Positions 63,001-64,000 of a stretch of DNA of 64,000 nucleotides are shown one piece after another; positions within the stretch are counted from its first letter, which is position 1, and each line of letters opens with the position of its first letter. Under the pieces are notes generated by a model. It made no database searches. It had not been told where the DNA came from and saw nothing but the letters and a program-made list of their open reading frames with translations. The position numbers and the translations under genes were made by a program. The stretch comes from CAVOKN01 sp963696505 (GTDB lineage Bacteria; Pseudomonadota; Gammaproteobacteria; Burkholderiales; Rhodocyclaceae): the NCBI GenBank assembly GCA_963696505.1, contig CAVOKN010000013.1:62001-126000 (forward strand), read 5' to 3'.

Positions 63001-64000
63001 GCTGAAGCGCTTCCACGTGGCCAAGACCCGGCCGTTCTTCGATGCCATGGAAAAAACCATGGCGGGCACCGGCGGGCTCTATTCGGTCGCAATCGACCCC
63101 TGGAAATGCACCGGATGTCTGGAGTGCGTGGATGTGTGCGGGCCGGGTGCGCTCGAGGCGCGCACCCAGACCAGCGAGATCAATGTCGAACTCGGGGCCA
63201 CCTTCGAGTTCCTCAGCACCCTGCCGAACACGCCGACGCGCTTCGTCGCCAACGCCACACGGCCCGACGGTGACACCAAGCGGCTGATCCTCGACCACAG
63301 CAACTACTACGCCATGACCGGCGGCCACGGCGCCTGCCGCGGCTGCGGCGAGACGACGGCGGTGCGCCTGATCACCGCGGCCAACCGCGCTGTCCATCAG
63401 GACCGGCGCCGGGGCCACATCGTCGAACTCGAAGGCCTGATCGAGCGCCTGCGCAACAAGATGGAAGAGGTGCGGCCCGACCCGCAGGACCCAAGGCGGC
63501 GCGAGCGCATGGCCGATGCGCTGAAGGTGCTGGATAAGCGGCTCTACCGCTTCGAAAGCGGGCCGACCGGCGAGGGCCCGGCGAGCGCGATGATCGCCAA
63601 CGCCACCGGCTGCAGCAGCGTGTATGCCTCGACCTTCCCGTTCAACCCTTACACCGACCCGTGGGTGAACAGCCTGTTCCAGGACACCCCGGCGGTCGCG
63701 AAGGGATTGTTCGAGGGCCTGTCGGCGAGCGCGGTGGATGACTTCCGCGCGCTGCGCATTTCCAAGCTGGACCTCGAGGACCACTACGATCCGGACACGC
63801 ACGACAAGTTCTTCAAGTACTTCCACTGGAGCCAGTTCTCCGAGGAGGAACTCGCGCTGATGCCGGCCGTGATCAGCATGGGCGGCGACGGCGCGACCTA
63901 CGACATCGGCTTCGGCGCCCTGTCGCGGTTGCTGATCACCGACACGCCGGTCAAGGTGGTGGTGTTGAACACCGGCTGTTATTCGAACACCGGCGGCCAG
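60095..64000 (+). CDS. second giant fused 2-oxoacid:ferredoxin oxidoreductase (NifJ-like), 3' truncated by window
   Basis: Open without interruption for 1,302 codons to the window edge. Start GTG 60095 has GGAGGG 6 nt upstream; ATG 60110 is an alternative. Order: alpha domain (GVIGYPITPSTEISELYEAF, EPEGEHSAQSGALGAALTGG), alpha C-terminal part (MLQPFPEAEVVAALAGKKAV), gamma domain (RIRFHSVGGYGTIATGKLL), ferredoxin clusters CTGCMECAMTCPDAA and CTGCLECVDVCGPGAL separated by ~110 residues, and TPP domain (GGHGACRGCGETTAVRL, a helical insertion, GGDGATYDIGFGALSRLL, CYSNTGGQ at the edge). The order matches the Rnf-linked protein at 8181-13148, so the two are paralogues, but the sequences are clearly divergent. 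It lies 214 bp downstream of the porGAB-GltD unit, in the same orientation. Confidence 0.9.
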   Translation, partial: MRQPSMVAEAAHGVGHPDPNTVSQSSQPKYPGMPTVIHGNGAVAHVMGHVCGGVIGYPITPSTEISELYEAFRAQGGCNVWGKHPFFFEPEGEHSAQSGALGAALTGGKFMSNASSSQGILYGLESHYVTVGKKIGGFVLQVAARVVSKHSLNVMAGHDDVYALLPSGYTVLFGSNPQEAADLAAIAYKVSALSLIPVANAMDGFATSHIQSEANLPEPALLKEFLVDPEGHIKCPTLAQEMLFGAKGRVFQLEQYLKQHEGDFMPANREQLLAHLRGSSEAIECDNTGALIATTLEWVPEELRDQWRRQWLNAPEKGTRQLVPALMDVDNPGLTGGVQNQPDFQAGTVDHQTHFANEVPRFVKEAMREYSELTGRAYDVIKTFMTDDADHVIIGLGSVTDDAEAVAAYLRGQGKKAGVISVKMLQPFPEAEVVAALAGKKAVTVLERSEVTSLTSLVTRALFKGLENGSRIRHKGIPALTTLPQVNTGIFGLGAHDLQPRHLIAAFRNMEASDGAPFFYLGSQFFSKNPSPRIAELQTRLKAAYPETELMALETGDNPRLLPPEAFRIRFHSVGGYGTIATGKLLTDILAGALNLHSKSSPKYGSEKSGAPTNFYISLSPDPIKITNAELEEVEAVVSPDHKAFSHTNPLRGLVTDGTLIMQSSLDPLTQWKELPPQARRLIRERKAHFYLVDAFRVAKKHAPSPDLEIRMMGIAFIGAVCGHLDRVTAGASEEKVLEKIRQQIKKKFGGKGSAVVDSNMAVIKEGLEATIKVDYDDPAFVEADKHVSALSAIGVAVSASMSRVTRSAPSAGFFDRNYFQEVVVDRFKDGTIAEAPVIPGTGLFMPIASAAFKDKGLFRLDVPKYLPHLCTGCMECAMTCPDAAIPNTVHDIHDVLLGAIKKVEATEQHKEQMRAQVFPLTKVVREAYRKLPAKDPKPLHEIVAEAVASTVETDSATLRHDFDRMVGVLKRFHVAKTRPFFDAMEKTMAGTGGLYSVAIDPWKCTGCLECVDVCGPGALEARTQTSEINVELGATFEFLSTLPNTPTRFVANATRPDGDTKRLILDHSNYYAMTGGHGACRGCGETTAVRLITAANRAVHQDRRRGHIVELEGLIERLRNKMEEVRPDPQDPRRRERMADALKVLDKRLYRFESGPTGEGPASAMIANATGCSSVYASTFPFNPYTDPWVNSLFQDTPAVAKGLFEGLSASAVDDFRALRISKLDLEDHYDPDTHDKFFKYFHWSQFSEEELALMPAVISMGGDGATYDIGFGALSRLLITDTPVKVVVLNTGCYSNTGGQ

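Noticed and set aside
60089..63826. 1,245-codon open frame on the minus strand opposite the second giant oxidoreductase
   Set aside because: It mirrors the codon structure of the plus-strand gene, which has all expected motifs and an unbroken frame. The antisense product (His/Gly/Arg-rich) shows no recognisable domain. Such long antisense frames are common in high-GC genes.

Overview
The window is high-GC DNA (mid-60s percent by eye) and reads like an anaerobic respiratory region of a denitrifying betaproteobacterium, most likely Rhodocyclales-like. That placement is an inference from gene content: cd1 nitrite reductase with a complete heme d1 pathway, a clade II type (Sec-exported) nitrous oxide reductase cluster with nosB, nosG, nosH and c-type cytochromes, an Rnf complex, and several 2-oxoacid:acceptor oxidoreductases. 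No rRNA, tRNA, CRISPR array or insertion sequence was seen. nar, nap and nor genes are not in the window.

Layout. 1-3.6 kb: a partial ACT-like gene, a secreted protein-isoaspartate methyltransferase and a membrane spermidine-synthase-like protein. 3.5-14.1 kb (minus): rnfB, a giant fused pyruvate:ferredoxin-type oxidoreductase, rnfC-D-G-E-A and a small Cys-rich membrane protein that may be an NqrM-like maturation factor. 14.5-16.4 kb: an anion permease and thrH. 16.6-24.1 kb: heme d1 genes nirF-nirDL-nirG-nirH and nirJ-small ORF-nirN, with a GAF/HD-GYP gene between nirH and nirJ. 24.3-27.5 kb: a multi-PAS histidine kinase. 27.6-39.4 kb (minus): nosZ, two cytochromes c, nosB, nosD, nosG, nosH, nosF, nosL, nosY, a TlpA-like thioredoxin and a MenA-like prenyltransferase. 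39.7-42.2 kb (plus, divergent from nosZ): an anchored protein, two SCO proteins and a diheme cytochrome. 42.2-47.4 kb: nirS, nirT, a cytochrome, a cupredoxin and nirC on minus, and nirE/cobA on plus. 47.6-48.2 kb: a secreted (DQLQTK)n repeat protein. 48.2-54.1 kb: a heavy-metal RND efflux system. 54.4-55.3 kb: an EamA transporter. 55.4-64 kb: porG-A-B, a GltD-like subunit with ferredoxin clusters, and a second giant fused oxidoreductase that runs off the window.

How it fits together. The nir and nos genes convert nitrite to NO and N2O to N2. Four near-perfect FNR/DNR-type palindromes lie in front of nirS/nirE, nirJ/HD-GYP, nosZ/SCO and a nos cytochrome gene, so one anaerobic/NO-responsive regulator probably drives these units. 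The oxidoreductases would supply low-potential electrons to Rnf or to NAD(P).

Data quality. At least 17 single-base indels interrupt otherwise well-conserved genes (the Rnf-linked oxidoreductase, nosZ, nosD, nosG, the GltD-like gene, the EamA gene and the repeat-protein gene). They look more like consensus errors than gene death, but 11 of them fall in the nos operon. The most unexpected DNA-level signal is the AT-rich word AAAGTCAGT, which occurs eight times, in both orientations and several reading frames.
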